Assembly: GCA_019915135.1 (NCBI GenBank)
Contig: JAHLMK010000017.1
Span: 682,001 to 746,000, forward strand
Direction: 5' to 3'
DNA length: 64,000 bases
Source: Strobilurus pachycystidiatus
Taxonomy: Eukaryota; Basidiomycota; Agaricomycetes; Agaricales; Physalacriaceae
Position numbers and translations under genes: made by a program
Shown here: piece after piece, positions 42,862 to 59,348 of the stretch
Layout of the letters: each line of letters begins with the position of its first letter
How positions within the stretch are numbered: position 1 is the first letter of the stretch
Notes under the pieces: generated by a model
Told to the model about the DNA's origin: nothing
What the model saw: the letters and a program-made list of their open reading frames with translations, nothing else
The model's database searches: none

Positions 42862-45723
42862 TCAAACGCGTGTCAAACCGAACGGCTGTATCTGAGCACC
42901 GCTGCCCTGCAGTACAGACAGTTCGTGTTCAAGTTGATGCCCTATGTGCTCTCCGTTGAGCATCTGTCGTAAGTGTTTGTCCAGATCAATGTCTCCATCC
43001 GCCAGCTGCAGAACCTTTCCCTCGAAGAACCCATCCAAAGGAAAGGATATGCTCTCATCCTGCTGGTGGTTCCGATTCCAGAAGACGAGGTCTCTCAAGG
43101 TCTGCACACACTCTCTCCACGACGCAAGTTGAGAGCAATGATCCCTCAGTGCGCGCAGATGCACCATAGGATTTTCGGCTGTGCAAAGGACCATATATAT
43201 CACCGTGAGGTAGCGAGGGCAATCGAGCGATCCCGGCGTTTGAGTCGGCCGATACAGAACGAATACCACGAACGCGGTGAGAAGACGTTCAGCGACCTGC
43301 GCGCCGGCCACCCATAGCTCTAAGATCGTCGCCATCCAGTCACCATTAGCGAACACTTCGTACGCCTCGTCGTGACCTGCGTGAAGGGCAGCAATCATGA
43401 GGGCGAATCTGCAACGAACAGTGTGAGATGAGGGTACAGTCATTCCCGGTGCCAGAGACAATGTAGATTCTTGGCGCACACATTGAGCAATAGGAGCTTC
43501 GAGAAGACGATGGAGGGAGGTCATGGGGAGAGGAAGTTTGTACGACACAAACCGCTCATAGGCGAGGAGAACGATTGATAAACAATGGGAGCGAATCTCG
43601 TGAGACTCCAGGATATGCTTCGTGTTCGCCACGTCCCTGACTAGGTCGCTGAAATGACGCAGAAGATGCGGATCCCGGAGAGCCAAGTCAAGCTCGAAGA
43701 GCCAATCACAGATGTGTGATCAAACATACTGCAAGAGGGGTCCGGAGGATTGTTCAGAATCTGAGCGTTCCATCTGGATATCATGCAGAGCGAGCTTCCC
43801 GACTGCAAGCGCGACTCGGTATAGAAGATCGAGGGACTTCTCGGTGTCGAATGGCGATAGGATGGGAGTCGAAAGCAGCGCAGTGGCAATTTCAGCGGCG
43901 GCGATGCCGCCGCTGACTTTGCCGCATCCTCAATATAGTGCATGTCAGACCAGCGGATGTCGAAGTCGCTAACGTTAAGTAATTTTGTGAAAAGGTTTGC
44001 ATACGAGGTGTTGATGTGAGGATTCGTGGACGCAAAAGCACCACGATCGATAGCGAGTTTGATAAGGCTGCGCCATACTTGGGGGTGGAGGTTGACACCT
44101 TTACCAGCACTGTCTCCAATAAATTGCAGCAGGTTGTGTTCATTATCCCATGGCACGCCGGCGAAATGGGTACAAGAAAGCCAGGCGGCAGAAGCGTAAT
44201 ACGGATCGTCGATGGCGTTAGAATCAGATGAGCGCGGGTAGTAGCGTGGCATGGGAACAAAATGCAGGAGCGGAGAATGTCCTCAACCACGGTCTCTTGG
44301 CCGGGCATAGGCTTTATGAGAGTAGAGCCAGAGATACTTGATGATTGATAGAGGAAATGCCGCCTCTGCTTTTGAAAGTTATCTCTGTGCTCCCAGGTCC
44401 AGGCGGCATAATCTTTTACCACAGCTGGAAGGCCGCTAGTTGCTTGGATGACAAGACTCTGGACAGAGGGATTGGACGACACGCTGTATAGCCAGTCCAG
44501 CGCATCCACCTTGAGTGTTTCATGAGCAGATGTGACAGTCCGGCTTTCCGTGGTTGACAAGGACACTACGCTCGGCAGTGCACTGGCAGATGGTGTCACT
44601 GATGATAGCCAAGGGCGCGCCATTTTGAAGTACATGCCACTCTCAAGACTTGAGACATGGTATAGAGGAGGTCGGTCAGTGCAGTATGATATGGGCACTG
44701 GGGAAACAAGATGGGCAGGCCGCCGCTGATGAGATAGAGGACACAGACAATGACCGTGATCACGCCGATGGTCCAAGCCAAGGACGGCCGTAGAGGGATG
44801 TAGAAGAGGATGAGGCCGGAGAGAAACAGCGTGAGCGAGATGTGCATCAAGATAGGCAGTAGTCCGATAATGACACGAACGCGCCAGCGCTCGAGGCCCA
44901 TGAAACGGAATTGACGAATCTGACTACGAAGACCGGGGGTGCCGGAGGGGAGGGACATGTAGTGATGGAGCCATTGCTTGATCAGGACAGCGGCGGGCGC
45001 GACGATCAGACTAGCGGTCAGGCTAACAACCCAGAGGCCATTGACCCAGACATCGAGGGAGGCAGGCTCAAAGTTGGCGGAGGGATCGATCGAAGGCACC
45101 GTTATGTTCGGCATTGTGACCCCATTGGTGGACGCCAACTGGAGAAGGACAATATCGTAGAGCAGCAACGCGGACATTTCGGTAAAATCGGCCTGAAGGT
45201 TCTGGGAGACCTGAACGAGGAAAGATGTTACAACCGCCGAGAAGAGACCGGCCTAAATACAGTAGCTTATGAGTAAGAACGGTGCTGAATTTGCTGGTTC
45301 GGGACTTACGAAGACCAACATGACATCGAGACCGTCGCGAGACTGACTGACCATTTCTCTGTCAAACTCGGCTACCTCTTCGACGTATACGCGCCATATT
45401 CGCGCATTTGGGGAGGTCTCTTGGCAGTATGCATCTTCCGAAAGGCGTGCCTCATAGTCGTCATCGAAGACATGCTGTGCGGCGCTCTGCTTTAGCCCAA
45501 ACATGTGCCTCGCGTGTTGCTGGGGCTGAGGAGGCGGATGATGAATAACAGGCGGTGGTCTACCGGTGTCTGGAGCAGCGGGCGGTGGAGACTGCGGCTG
45601 TTCCAATTGACCAGCCGGAGAGGCTGTAGATCGACGACGAGGACTGCGAGATCCTGTGTCTTGTCGATGAGAGGCAGACGTCGAAGGAAACTCAGTCCGC
45701 GGTGACGACTCGTGGTCTGACAT
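42862..45723 (-). pseudogene. Decayed DUF6535 gene
   Basis: Exon 1 (45723-45310, MSDHESSPRTEF) and the family intron are intact, and exon 2 from 45252 reads well through the membrane region (AGLFSAVVTSFLVQ, NGLWVVSLTASLIVAP, VIIGLLPILMHISLTLFL, WTIGVITVIVCVLYLI). The frame then breaks. The membrane-domain frame hits a stop near 44596, while VDALDWLYSVSSNPSVQS continues in another frame. A second change near 44255-44270 leads into PRYYPRSSDSNAIDDPYY. A third near 43690-43720 leads into LALRDPHLLRHFSDLVRD, open to 42862. No GT-AG introns reconcile these, so the gene looks frameshifted. It is homologous along its length to the intact copy at 6936-9891. If expressed, only the membrane domain would be made. 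Confidence 0.7.
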
Positions 45724-46873
45724 GGGCTGTGGAGCAGATGGGATTCAGGCAGAAGCTACGAGGAGATTTCCCACTGCAGCGTTGTCGGTGATCTGTGTGT
45801 GTGTAAGAGCAAGTGACGCGAACAGCCTTAACGGAAGTGATTGAAGATCAATTTTCCACGCAAGTCAGTGCTGTCTTGCTCGGTTTGAAGGCGGGCAGGA
45901 GCTCATGCTTGAGCATCTACTCGGATATAGGTCACAGTAAACACCTTGACCCAGAAACCAATCTTCATTGCAAGAATGAGAGCATGCGAGATGCAGGAAG
46001 GTAGGCGAACGCACCAGAGAGCATATCATCTCCTTGTCGTCGATAATCTTAGCGAGCTCGAGTTGGTGGTCGTCGCGCAAGGTGACGCGGTGGTTGATGT
46101 GTTGCGTATGTAGAGGCTGCGCGCGTCAGGCAGCAAGGGGAAGAAGAGAGGATGAGTTGGTTCGACCAGATTTTGTCCGAGGATGTCTAACATAGTGCTG
46201 GGCGACAGAATGGTTGAGCAGAGCGGCAACATCCATTACACACTGTGTCGATTGATTGTGGCAGCCAAGAGCAAGTGCAAGGCCGCTTGGCAACATTGAG
46301 CAGCACTGAGCACTGTAACTGTGAGTACAGAGCAAACCCTTGGCCGTGTTTGGCAACGGCAGGCAAAGATTTGTGAAGCTTGTGCCCAGCCTGTGCCTTA
46401 GGCTCTTTCTTTCCTTCCACCACACGATCCACAATCCACGATACCTGCGTGTCCATGGCAATGAGATGGGAACACGAATACAACGCGGAGATTACGCATC
46501 ATATCGTCTAGCTCTTTAAATCCTCATAACTTAGTCACAGTTACCCAAACTTCATCAACGACTACGACTCCATCAGCGACTACTCGACCAAGACGCAGTG
46601 GTGCCACTCCGTTTCCAGTAGTAGGTATGCGTATTCCGTAGTCGAAAGTTATGGTATGCAAGAAAGCAGTTTTCGTGCTCTTTCTCGACGCCCTTGAATC
46701 TCGATGCGCCAGAAGACAGCACCACATGGGACAACGCAGGTTGACTAATCCCTTACAGACCTCTCGAGAGAATGAGAATACGAGCAATAGATGATCATTG
46801 TGTATGTAGAAAACATTCAGACAAAACCAATGGGCTTGGGGCTTGGGTCCTAGTATCAGGAGATGCAGTTCGA
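45724..46873. other. Intergenic, no supported gene
   Basis: A 1.1-kb stretch between the decayed DUF6535 gene and the first sulfhydrylase. Minus-strand frames around 46126-46483 and 46524-46877 have no domain and no splice support. Nothing else recognised. Confidence 0.5.
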
Positions 46874-48943
<2,070 letters not shown>

Positions 48944-49109
48944 TCTTCAGAGATGGCTGAGACTGGGGGGTAAGAGATATAGATGGCGAGCTCCTTATGT
49001 GTCCATCGACATGCCATTGTGTAAGGGCATCCCTGTACCAGAATACGAGTTGGCCGTGGTACCCAGTATCACCTTCCACTATCATCAGTGTAATCTTGAG
49101 CACATTTCT

Positions 49110-49562
49110 TAGGTTCTCGTATACATTCTTCTCGGGAGTCGGCGGCGTAGGCTGGAAATAGACGCTCGGCTATGACCACCTAGAATGATAAGCGGGCGCG
49201 TAACTTGTGTTCCTTGTGGTTGACTCTGACCGAATGGGCAGGGCGTGTTCAGAAGTTGTTGGCTCCCCACTGTGGAAGTTCGCCACAACTGTCCACACCG
49301 TCGCGCCTGTGGTTTAATACAGTACATATGGCCGTTTCCGTGTGGAATCATGGCCGGAGTTGTATTGTCGTTTATCTTGACCGTGATCTTGATCTCAAGG
49401 CTGAGCGCTGAGCGCTGGGTCACTGTATAAACGCTTTTCACAGAGATCGGGCTTGAATGCTCACTGATGGTCATCAGCGGAGCATGTACTGGAGCGCCTT
49501 GGAGGAATGGACATGTCATGCTAGAGGATTGATGCGAGAAAAGATTCAACCTTTTTAGATGC
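49110..49562. other. Duplicated intergenic flank of copy A
   Basis: Partly alignable with 52019-52669 upstream of copy B (for example GATGGTCATCAGCGGAGCATG against GATGGCCACCAGCAGAGCATG near 49465 and 52537). It represents the ancestral RPS5-to-sulfhydrylase spacer carried along in the duplication. No gene. Confidence 0.5.
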
Positions 49563-49725
49563 CGGATCCCGCCAAAGATTACCTATGGACTTGAAGCCAC
49601 CCGCTCGAGCTTGTCGGGTTTTGCAGAGGCTGTACATGTCAGGAGCGGTTCTGGAATAGAGCTGGAGAAACGGCTCCTTGATGTGGCGTAAGGGTTTGAG
49701 GAACCCTTGGCGACGAGAGCATCGT
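49563..49725 (-). pseudogene. RPS5 3'-end fragment (duplication relic)
   Basis: About 160 bp match the end of the RPS5 gene (52660-52810): the codons for AAKGSSN, the last intron and the final exon (the KKDELERVA region). Mutations make it unreadable, and no upstream RPS5 exons are present. Similarity stops near 49725, which marks one breakpoint of the tandem duplication that produced the two sulfhydrylase genes. Confidence 0.75.
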
Positions 49726-49965
49726 TTGAGTGACGAGGCTGGGTATCTCCATCTTTCCTTATTTTGACTTGCCGTATGCATCATTCACTCTTCGGATCTT
49801 TCCTTCCCTTCCACCTTCATTTATGAGGCCTGATATATATTCTGTTCTTCAGCTGTAGTCGTATACACAAGAGCTCCCAGAGATCTGAATCGGACTCATC
49901 AATATGCGTGCCCGGCCCCAGACTCATTGAAGTCAGAGCAATCAACACAGGCACGGTTGAATAAC

Positions 49966-52669
<2,704 letters not shown>

Positions 52670-53580
52670 TTACCGATTGGACTTGGCCACCCGCTCGAGC
52701 TCGTCCTTTTTCTGCAGCGGCTGTCAGGAGCAGTGCTTGGATCAAGCTGGAGAAATCGCACCTTGATGGCGTAAGAGTTTGAAGAACCCTTTGCGGCGTT
52801 GATGAGCTCATCAGCCAGACACTCGGCAATGGACTTGACGTTGCGGAATGCTGATTCACGGGTCTGTGGGGGGAGGGGTGAGTACGGTGATGAGGAGGAG
52901 GAGGGGGTGAGGTGAGGAGGTTGAGTGGTGGGGGGAGGAAGAGGAAGAGGAGGGGGGAAGAGGCTTACACCGATGGTGAGGAGGGAGATGGCCTGGTTGA
53001 CACGGCGGAGGGGAGACACATCGACGGCCTGGCGACGGACGGTGCCCTGCGAGCCGATACGGGTGGAGTCTTCACGCGGGCCGGTGTTGACGATGGCGTC
53101 GACAAGGACCTGGATGCGGTTCAGTACAACGCTGATGCCGTGCCAGTGTGGCGCACCTGGATCGGGTTCTGGTCGGTCAAGAGATGGATGATCTCAAAGG
53201 CGTGTGCGACAATCCGGACGGCCAGGACCTTCTTGCCGTTGTTGCGGCCGTTCATCATCAAGCTGCCCATCGCAGTGAGCTTTCGTATCGCTGCACAGCT
53301 TGCGCACGCACCTGTCGACGAGACGCTCGACAATGGGCATCTGCGCCTTTTTGAACTGCTTCTTGGCATAACGGCCAGCGGTGTGCGGCAGGTAGACGGC
53401 GTGGCGGATCTGGATGTAGTCCGTGAGGGAGATGTCCTTAACCTCGACACTGTGCAATGTTTAGAGCCGCTTTTCGGCGTGAAATAGTCGGGTTGCAGCG
53501 CACTCTTGGGTGTCCCATTTTGCGAACAGCTTGACGTCCTGGCCGAGCTTGGAGATGTCCTTGGGGAGCGTGGTGGCCAT
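52670..53580 (-). CDS. RPS5: 40S ribosomal protein S5 (uS7)
   Basis: The model is complement(join(52670..52711,52762..52863,52969..53109,53157..53262,53312..53449,53504..53580)), giving 201 residues, the usual size. It is a component of the small ribosomal subunit head at the E-site/mRNA exit. Nearly every segment is diagnostic: [140 protein letters not shown] and [13 protein letters not shown]. The 105-nt intron 4 is pyrimidine-rich and longer than the others. A broken copy of the 3' end lies at 49563-49725. Confidence 0.97.
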
Positions 53581-53732
53581 ACTTGCGGGTCTTGCGGAGG
53601 AGGGGGCGTCGGGATCAGTCGAGTTGAGCGTCGTCGGCTGGCAAAAATTCAGATCACGTGAGACCGGCAATCGCCAACCTTGTTTCTCGAGAACTGTACA
53701 GTCCACTGCGGCATCCCGGCTTGTATTACAAA

Positions 53733-54593
53733 TTAATTACATAATTTAATGTGGTCCCGCAAGTCGGCAATCTCCCGGTCCTGCTTTCGTCGGATGTCCC
53801 GCTCCCAACAGAGCTCGTCCTCCAGTTTCCTCTTTCTCGCTCGCAGGTCGGTGATCGTGTCCGAGAGCTGCGTCTGGCGGTCGCGCAGTGCCTGGATCTC
53901 GCGCTCCAGTATCTTGCAGTGGGATGAGGCGGAGGCAGCTTGGGCTCGCACCGCCGTCGCCGTTGTTCTGTCACCGATGATTGTGCCATAGACCTTCTGC
54001 AGCCAATGTCGCGCGTTCTGCTGATGGCGCGCCTCTTGCGCGACGTCTCCTCGACCTTTGACGCGTCTGACCAGTTCCATCTCGCAACTGGACAAAAACA
54101 GGAACACCGGCTTCAGCAATTCGTCCGAAACTTTATGTCTGACCATCTCTGAACGTGTTGTCAGGGAGGGCATTGCTACAATCTCCTTGCGTACAGTACC
54201 TTCCAGCATCATAGTGGCCACCTTGATCGCAGCCGACGTGTAACCTTGTACAATCGTCAGTATTACGCGTCTGTAATTAAGAGGATATGTGTAACCATTT
54301 CGCCTGTAGGATGCAGCAACCAGAATCCAGTTTCCGCGTTCGCTCGTCGTCAACTTCAATAGCTGGATGATCTCCTGCGGGTCCGGCGCGAGGGACTTGA
54401 GGTTGTATGTGAAGGGCTGGCCGCATAGCTGGAGCGTTATGACCGCGTTGTCCACGTCGGAGGACAGTCCAAGGTCGATGATTGCGCTCGGGGCCTCGGG
54501 GAACGCGATGGCGCCGACAGGACGCGTCGCGGACGCGACGCGACTGCCATCGTTCTTCGGCGCGTCGGTCATGCTATGCTGTCTACCCTGCAT
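53733..54593 (-). CDS. Unrecognised protein with C-terminal coiled coil
   Basis: A single 286-codon frame from the ATG at 54593 (MQGRQHSMTDAPKN); a second ATG seven codons on could be used. Residues ~30-160 look like a small globular domain (NAVITLQLCGQPFTYNLKSL, LKLTTSERGNWILVAAS, VILTIVQGYTSAAIKVATMM). Residues ~195-286 are a long coiled coil (KILEREIQALRDRQTQL, TDLRARKRKLEDEL, KQDREIADLRDHIKL). I do not know the family. Part of the first domain is repeated at 56260-56340 between two secreted-protein genes, showing this locus took part in a local duplication. It is divergent from the secreted-protein gene at 55209. Confidence 0.7.
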   Translation of the reverse strand: MQGRQHSMTDAPKNDGSRVASATRPVGAIAFPEAPSAIIDLGLSSDVDNAVITLQLCGQPFTYNLKSLAPDPQEIIQLLKLTTSERGNWILVAASYRRNGYTYPLNYRRVILTIVQGYTSAAIKVATMMLEGTVRKEIVAMPSLTTRSEMVRHKVSDELLKPVFLFLSSCEMELVRRVKGRGDVAQEARHQQNARHWLQKVYGTIIGDRTTATAVRAQAASASSHCKILEREIQALRDRQTQLSDTITDLRARKRKLEDELCWERDIRRKQDREIADLRDHIKLCN

Positions 54594-55208
54594 TCAACAA
54601 ACGCACTCAGAATGAGATTGATGTACACACTGCTGCCTGGAGTTGTAGGTGACGGTTGAAGAGGAAGAAGCAACGTAGGTCTCACATCCGATCGCTCTTC
54701 TCGTGTTCTGACAGCTTCATTACTGATCGAATTAGCAACAGCGATCTCAAGGCCAGCGCGTATATTTCCTGGATCATTGTTCATTCGTGTATGCCACTGA
54801 TGTATCGCCGGCTACCTCGGAGCGCACGCGTGTCAGCTTGAATCCCGACGAGGAGTGCGCGTGTTCTTGGCAACTTGGCCACCGCTTGGAACTACAGCCC
54901 ATTCAGTTCGACCGACTGCGCATGCCAAAGGCTGGACGTCTGGACGGTTGATGTTCCTTGATATTCCTATCATGGACAGTTCTTCCCAGATCTTCGCTGT
55001 CCACTCTGGTTTCACGGATGATCTCCGTCACTTACAAGTGATCTATGCGTCATCCCTCTACTAAGTGGACATCGGATAGGCTCCGTCTCACTGTAAAAAT
55101 GCGATTTAATGTGTTTTACTTCCACAGCGGCCTTCACTCTCCGGTGCCAGCGATACGATTTAAGATGCTACGCTGCAGAACAATACTTCACCACCATTGA
55201 CGATCATC
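54594..55208. promoter_or_regulatory. Divergent promoter region, duplicated at 56360-56806
   Basis: A 615-bp spacer between the coiled-coil gene and the first secreted-protein gene. Stretches such as GATCGCTCTTCTCGTGT and TGAATCCCGACGAG recur in the same order at 56360-56530, so this spacer was copied with its flanking genes. No core promoter element is claimed. Confidence 0.5.
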
Positions 55209-56140
55209 ATGTTTTCTTCTGCAGTAGTCTCCGCTACACTTCTACTTGTCGCTTCCTTGACGAACGCTCAGTGAGTCTTCAGGTCCTTCCTGCCTTTGTT
55301 AGCTAACCTTTCCATTATCTACAGGCTATCATCCAAATGCATCTCAGCGCTGGACAACGCATCCAAAGACATGAACGCCTTCTGTCTGGCGCCAGACCTT
55401 CTCAGCCCCATCTTTCACGGATCCACGAACACGTCCGTCGTCGACCCCGTTAGCCAGTGGCTGACCACCTTCTGCGATGCCGGGGTGTGCGCAAATTTTG
55501 TCGTTGAGACCTATGCGAAGACAGTGGCCGCTGGGTGCTCGTCGGAGCTTCGCTCGCTCGGGTTCGGTTCGAGCACGAGTTCAATCACAAAGAATTTCCA
55601 AGCGTACGGGACCGTCAGGAGGATCGCGTGTTTCAGAAAGTGAGTGGGTGTCGTTGTCTGAGTACGACTTTCTTGTATTACAGTACTGATTGATGGTGAT
55701 TAGCGGCAATACGTTTTGTCCGGTGGAGACACTCAGTGCTGTGCAATCAGCGTTGGGCTCGACGCTCACTCTGAGTGGCATCATGGGGATGGTAAATGGT
55801 AGCACGAGGGCCCCGTCGGTCCCGACGAATGTCACCTGCTCGAGCTGCGCCAAGGCGGAGTACACTTATGCTTCCCAGAACTATCCTCCCATCGTCAATG
55901 GCTCGGAGGGCGAGTGGCAGAGCGAGTGCGGGGTCCAGTTCGTCGGTACGTTTCGCTCATTGTGTACGGAAGATAATGACTGGAACTATTGTCATAGACG
56001 GGACAATACCAGCGAACATCCGGGATACGGCAACCAACATGACAGCTGCTACGTATAACAGCGGTGCAGCTGAGGTATATGGGGTCAAAGCACAGTTCTT
56101 GGTTGCCTCGGCTGCGTTTGTGGCCGCTCTCCTCGTTTGA
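55209..56140 (+). CDS. Secreted, probably GPI-anchored Cys-containing protein, paralogue 1
   Basis: The model is join(55209..55270,55325..55639,55704..55945,55998..56140), giving 253 residues. The N-terminal signal peptide is MFSSAVVSATLLLVASLTNA. The mature part has regularly spaced cysteines (KCISALD, AFCLAP, TTFCDAGVCANF, AGCSSEL, IACF, NTFCPVETL, VTCSSCAKAEY, SECGVQF) and several N-glycosylation sequons. The C-terminal hydrophobic stretch FLVASAAFVAALLV without a cytoplasmic tail suggests GPI attachment. The exon pattern (62, 315, 242 nt, then a short end) is identical in paralogue 2, proving recent common descent. It looks like an agaricomycete wall or surface protein family; I suspect the DUF7729-type group but am not certain. 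Confidence 0.85.
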
Positions 56141-56806
56141 GTATGTAAACAGTGTATCACAACTATATCACAACGGACTTGCATGATGATTGATATGGGA
56201 ATTTGTTCCGGTTGGGCAGCCAGGCAGTTTGGCAACTTTCACCGCTCCGTGTGCAGCAGATCGCGTTGTAAGGTTATATGTGAAGCATGTGAAGGGCTGG
56301 CCGCACAGCTGGAGAATTATGACCGCGTTGATTGCGCCCCCGCGCTGCTCCCAGAGTCCCACCTGGCTCACATATTCGATCGCTCTTCTCGTGTTTGACA
56401 GTCCCATTCACTTGACTCGAATTGACAGCAGCGATCTCATTGACCAGCGTGTTTATTTCCTGGATTATTGTCCGTTCATGTACGCATTAACGCATCGGCG
56501 GTTACCTTGGAGCGCCTCTGAATCCCGACGAGCAATGCCCACTGTGTTCTTGGCCACCGCGTGGAGTTACAGCACTCCCATTGAATACAACTGACTGCGC
56601 ATGCCCAAGGTTGGTTGATTGACGGTCCATTAACATTCCCTTCATGGGGTAGTTCTTCCCACAGCTATGGGTCAGCCCTCTACTGAACATCGGAGCGGCC
56701 CCGTCTCACCGTGAACTGCGCTTCAATCTTCAGAGCGGCCTTCAATCTCCGGCACCAACGCCACGGTACATAATGCCACGCCTCAGCACAACAACCCACC
56801 GTCAAC
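56141..56806. repeat. Duplicated fragment: 5' part of coiled-coil gene plus promoter
   Basis: Around 56260-56340 the minus strand reads INAVIILQLCGQPFT, matching the coiled-coil gene (54400-54460), but the rest of that gene is missing. 56360-56806 then parallels the promoter at 54660-55208. So paralogue 2 arrived with its divergent promoter and a truncated neighbour. Confidence 0.75.
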
Positions 56807-57724
56807 ATGCTTTCTTCTACAGTGGTCTCCGCCACACTTCTACTTGTCGCTTCCTTTACGAACGCTCAGTGAGTCTCTCAGTCTTTCCCGCCGCCTGACT
56901 AACGTTCCCTTCTGTACAGACTCACATCGAGCTGCACCTCAGCGCTGGGCAATGTAGCGACAGACCCGAACGCCAACTCGTGTCTGACGCTATCAATTCT
57001 CACCCCGATATTCCTCTCGAATACCTCCATCATCGACCCCGTCGACAAGTGGCTGACCTCAGCCTGCACCATGGGGACGTGCAGCAACGATACCCTCGCG
57101 GCTATCGTGAAGACAGTGACCGATGGGTGCTCGGCGGAGCTTGGCACGCTGGGGTTGAATTCGAACGAGGCTCAGATCACAAGTGCGGTCCAGGGAGCGT
57201 ACCCGACCGTCAGGAAGATTGCGTGTTTCAAAGAGTCAGTGGGCGTCGTTGCCTGAGTACTGCAGTACTGATGATGATGATTAGCGGCGACACGTTTTGC
57301 GCGACGGAGACGCTCACTGATCTACAATCAGCGTTGGGCACTACGCTTACCCTTAGTAACATTGTGGCGTTGCTGGGTGGTGGCACGGATGCCTCGTCGA
57401 TCCCAAGGAACGTCACTTGCTCGAACTGCTCCAAGGCGGCGTACTCTTATGCTACGAAGCACGATCCTGCCCTCGTTGATTCCTTGGAGAGCGATGTGCA
57501 GAACGAATGTGGGGCGTCGTTTACTGGTAGGCCTCACTGCTCATTGTATACAGTATATGGAACATGACGGAACTTATCTTATAGACGGGTCAATACCATC
57601 AAACATCCAAGACACAGCGTTGAACGGGACAGCTGCTACCAAAAATGCAGCTGAGGTGTATGAGGTCAGCGCGCAGTTACTGGTCGCCTCGGCGGCATTT
57701 GTGGCGGTTCTCCAAGCCGTTTGA
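56807..57724 (+). CDS. Secreted, probably GPI-anchored Cys-containing protein, paralogue 2
   Basis: The model is join(56807..56868,56920..57234,57285..57526,57585..57724), giving 252 residues. Signal peptide MLSSTVVSATLLLVASFTNA differs from paralogue 1 at a few positions. Cys positions are conserved (SCTSAL, SCLTLS, SACTMGTCSNDT, DGCSAEL, IACFK, DTFCATETL, VTCSNCSKAAY, NECGASF). The end has the same hydrophobic tail (LLVASAAFVAVLQAV). Intron positions and the 315- and 242-nt middle exons equal those of paralogue 1. Expected location is the cell surface; function unknown. Confidence 0.85.
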
Positions 57725-58224
57725 GTATTCCAATAGTTTATCACTACGGACTTGCATAATGATTGATTCGGACTCTGTTCCGGCTGGGCAGCTACATAGG
57801 CAGGTTGGCAACTCACCGCCCAGTGCGCGGCAAATCGCGTCAACATCCATAGTATATGCGCGACGCGTTGCAGCCTTGCAGGGTGAATAGATCCCTGATT
57901 CGCCGGAGCACAGGCGTACGACGACGATTGGTTTTATCCAGGTTTTATCATATTCTATTCTTACTCTTCAGTGTCATGAAGTTGATGATTATTGGCATGC
58001 ACAGATCATGCTGATGTCAGTCTGATGGAGGTGGTAACCACCCGCCATGGTATCAGAGCTGTAATTGGCGGTCCAATCACAACGCTATGCCGAGACGATG
58101 GAGACCTACATAAACTTGGCTCACCGTCGTTGATGGCCTTCTTTCCCATCTTGGCTCTTTCTTCATTTCTTGGACTTTCATTTCATTTCATTCTTATTCC
58201 CCTCCCTTTCCTTATTCCTTCAAT
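57725..58224. other. Intergenic; promoter of secreted paralogue 3
   Basis: A long pyrimidine-rich tract (about 58137-58225) directly precedes the start of paralogue 3, as is common just upstream of well-expressed fungal genes. No coding content. Confidence 0.5.
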
Positions 58225-59178
58225 ATGCTGGTCCATATCAAGTTCAATGTCTTCCTTCTCGTTCTGGCTGCTGGACTGGTGTCTGCACAGTACGTGACGT
58301 TTTCTGTCTTATCAATCTGACACCAATCACCACCACCATCTAGGTTCTCCTTGACTTCCTCCTGTGTTGACGCGGTGAAAGGCCTCCTCGTCGCCCCCGA
58401 TGCCGCGTGCATGAACCCAGCGGCGCTGTTGTCGTTCGTCCTCGGGAACAATAACTCGATCCCGGACACCATCAATAAATGGCTGACGGGGCTCTGTGGC
58501 CAGGGATCCTGCTCTGACGCCTCTTTGGAGGCGATGGTCGCGAATGTCACGACGGGATGCAGTCAAGACCTTGCAAGCGTTGGGGCTCCTGAGGATATTG
58601 GGAGTACGATTTTGTCAATTGTGACCCAGGTGTATCCGACGGCAAGGCAGATTGCTTGCTTGAAGGAGTGAGTCCTGTTTCATTTTCTCGGCTACGTGGA
58701 CGGTGGCTGAACGCCATCAGTGACTCCGCCAATCAACTCTGCGCCACGCAGACGCTGAACAATCTGGAGAGCGTCGTCGGTCAGCTTACATTGGATGATC
58801 TGAGCTTCTTCGACCTGCTCGAGGATGCTCAGAAGCTTATAACATCTGGCGTGAGCAACGTCGCGTGTACAAGCTGCATCAAGGAGGCGTTTACAATTGC
58901 GCAAGATGACTTTCCGGATATTGTCTCTCAAGCTGACAGCGAGGCGAGCGCTCTCTGCGGAGCGTCATTCCTTGGTAAGTGCACAGATATGTGAAGATGA
59001 GCGAACCTTTATCTGACGCGCCTTTGAAGACGGAAGTACCACCTCGAACGTGTCTCAGACTGCCACCAGTGGTGTCTTCAGCGCTACCAAACAGGATGAC
59101 TCCAATGGCGCTGCCAGTTCCATGCGTACAGGATCTATTTTTGGGCTGGTAGCATTCGGCTTTCTACTAGTCCTGTAG
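58225..59178 (+). CDS. Secreted, probably GPI-anchored Cys-containing protein, paralogue 3
   Basis: The model is join(58225..58289,58344..58667,58721..58974,59030..59178), giving 263 residues. Signal peptide MLVHIKFNVFLLVLAAGLVSA. It has the same architecture as the two upstream paralogues but is more diverged: SCVDAVKG, CMNPAAL, GLCGQGSCSDAS, TGCSQDL, IACLKE, LCATQTLNN, VACTSCIKEAF and LCGASFL. The Ser/Thr-rich end (SNVSQTATSGVFSAT) precedes a hydrophobic tail (IFGLVAFGFLLVL), again suggesting a GPI signal. All intron phases are conserved (2, 2, 1). It is probably the oldest member of the tandem array. Confidence 0.85.
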
Positions 59179-59348
59179 AGTAGCATATGAGTTATGATTT
59201 CAGATACCATTATATACCTGAGCCTCCTCGGACCTCTCACTCAAATATGTTGCTATTGCCTCCTTGTGTGGCGCAGTTGTGACTTTGTCACGTGGGAGTC
59301 TGTCACGCTGTTGGGCAACGCGGCGAAGCTTCTCTGTGTTCATCAACG

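Noticed and set aside
53194..53487. Plus- and minus-strand ORFs over RPS5 introns
   Set aside because: They run through RPS5 exons in wrong frames; RPS5 homology fixes the correct reading.
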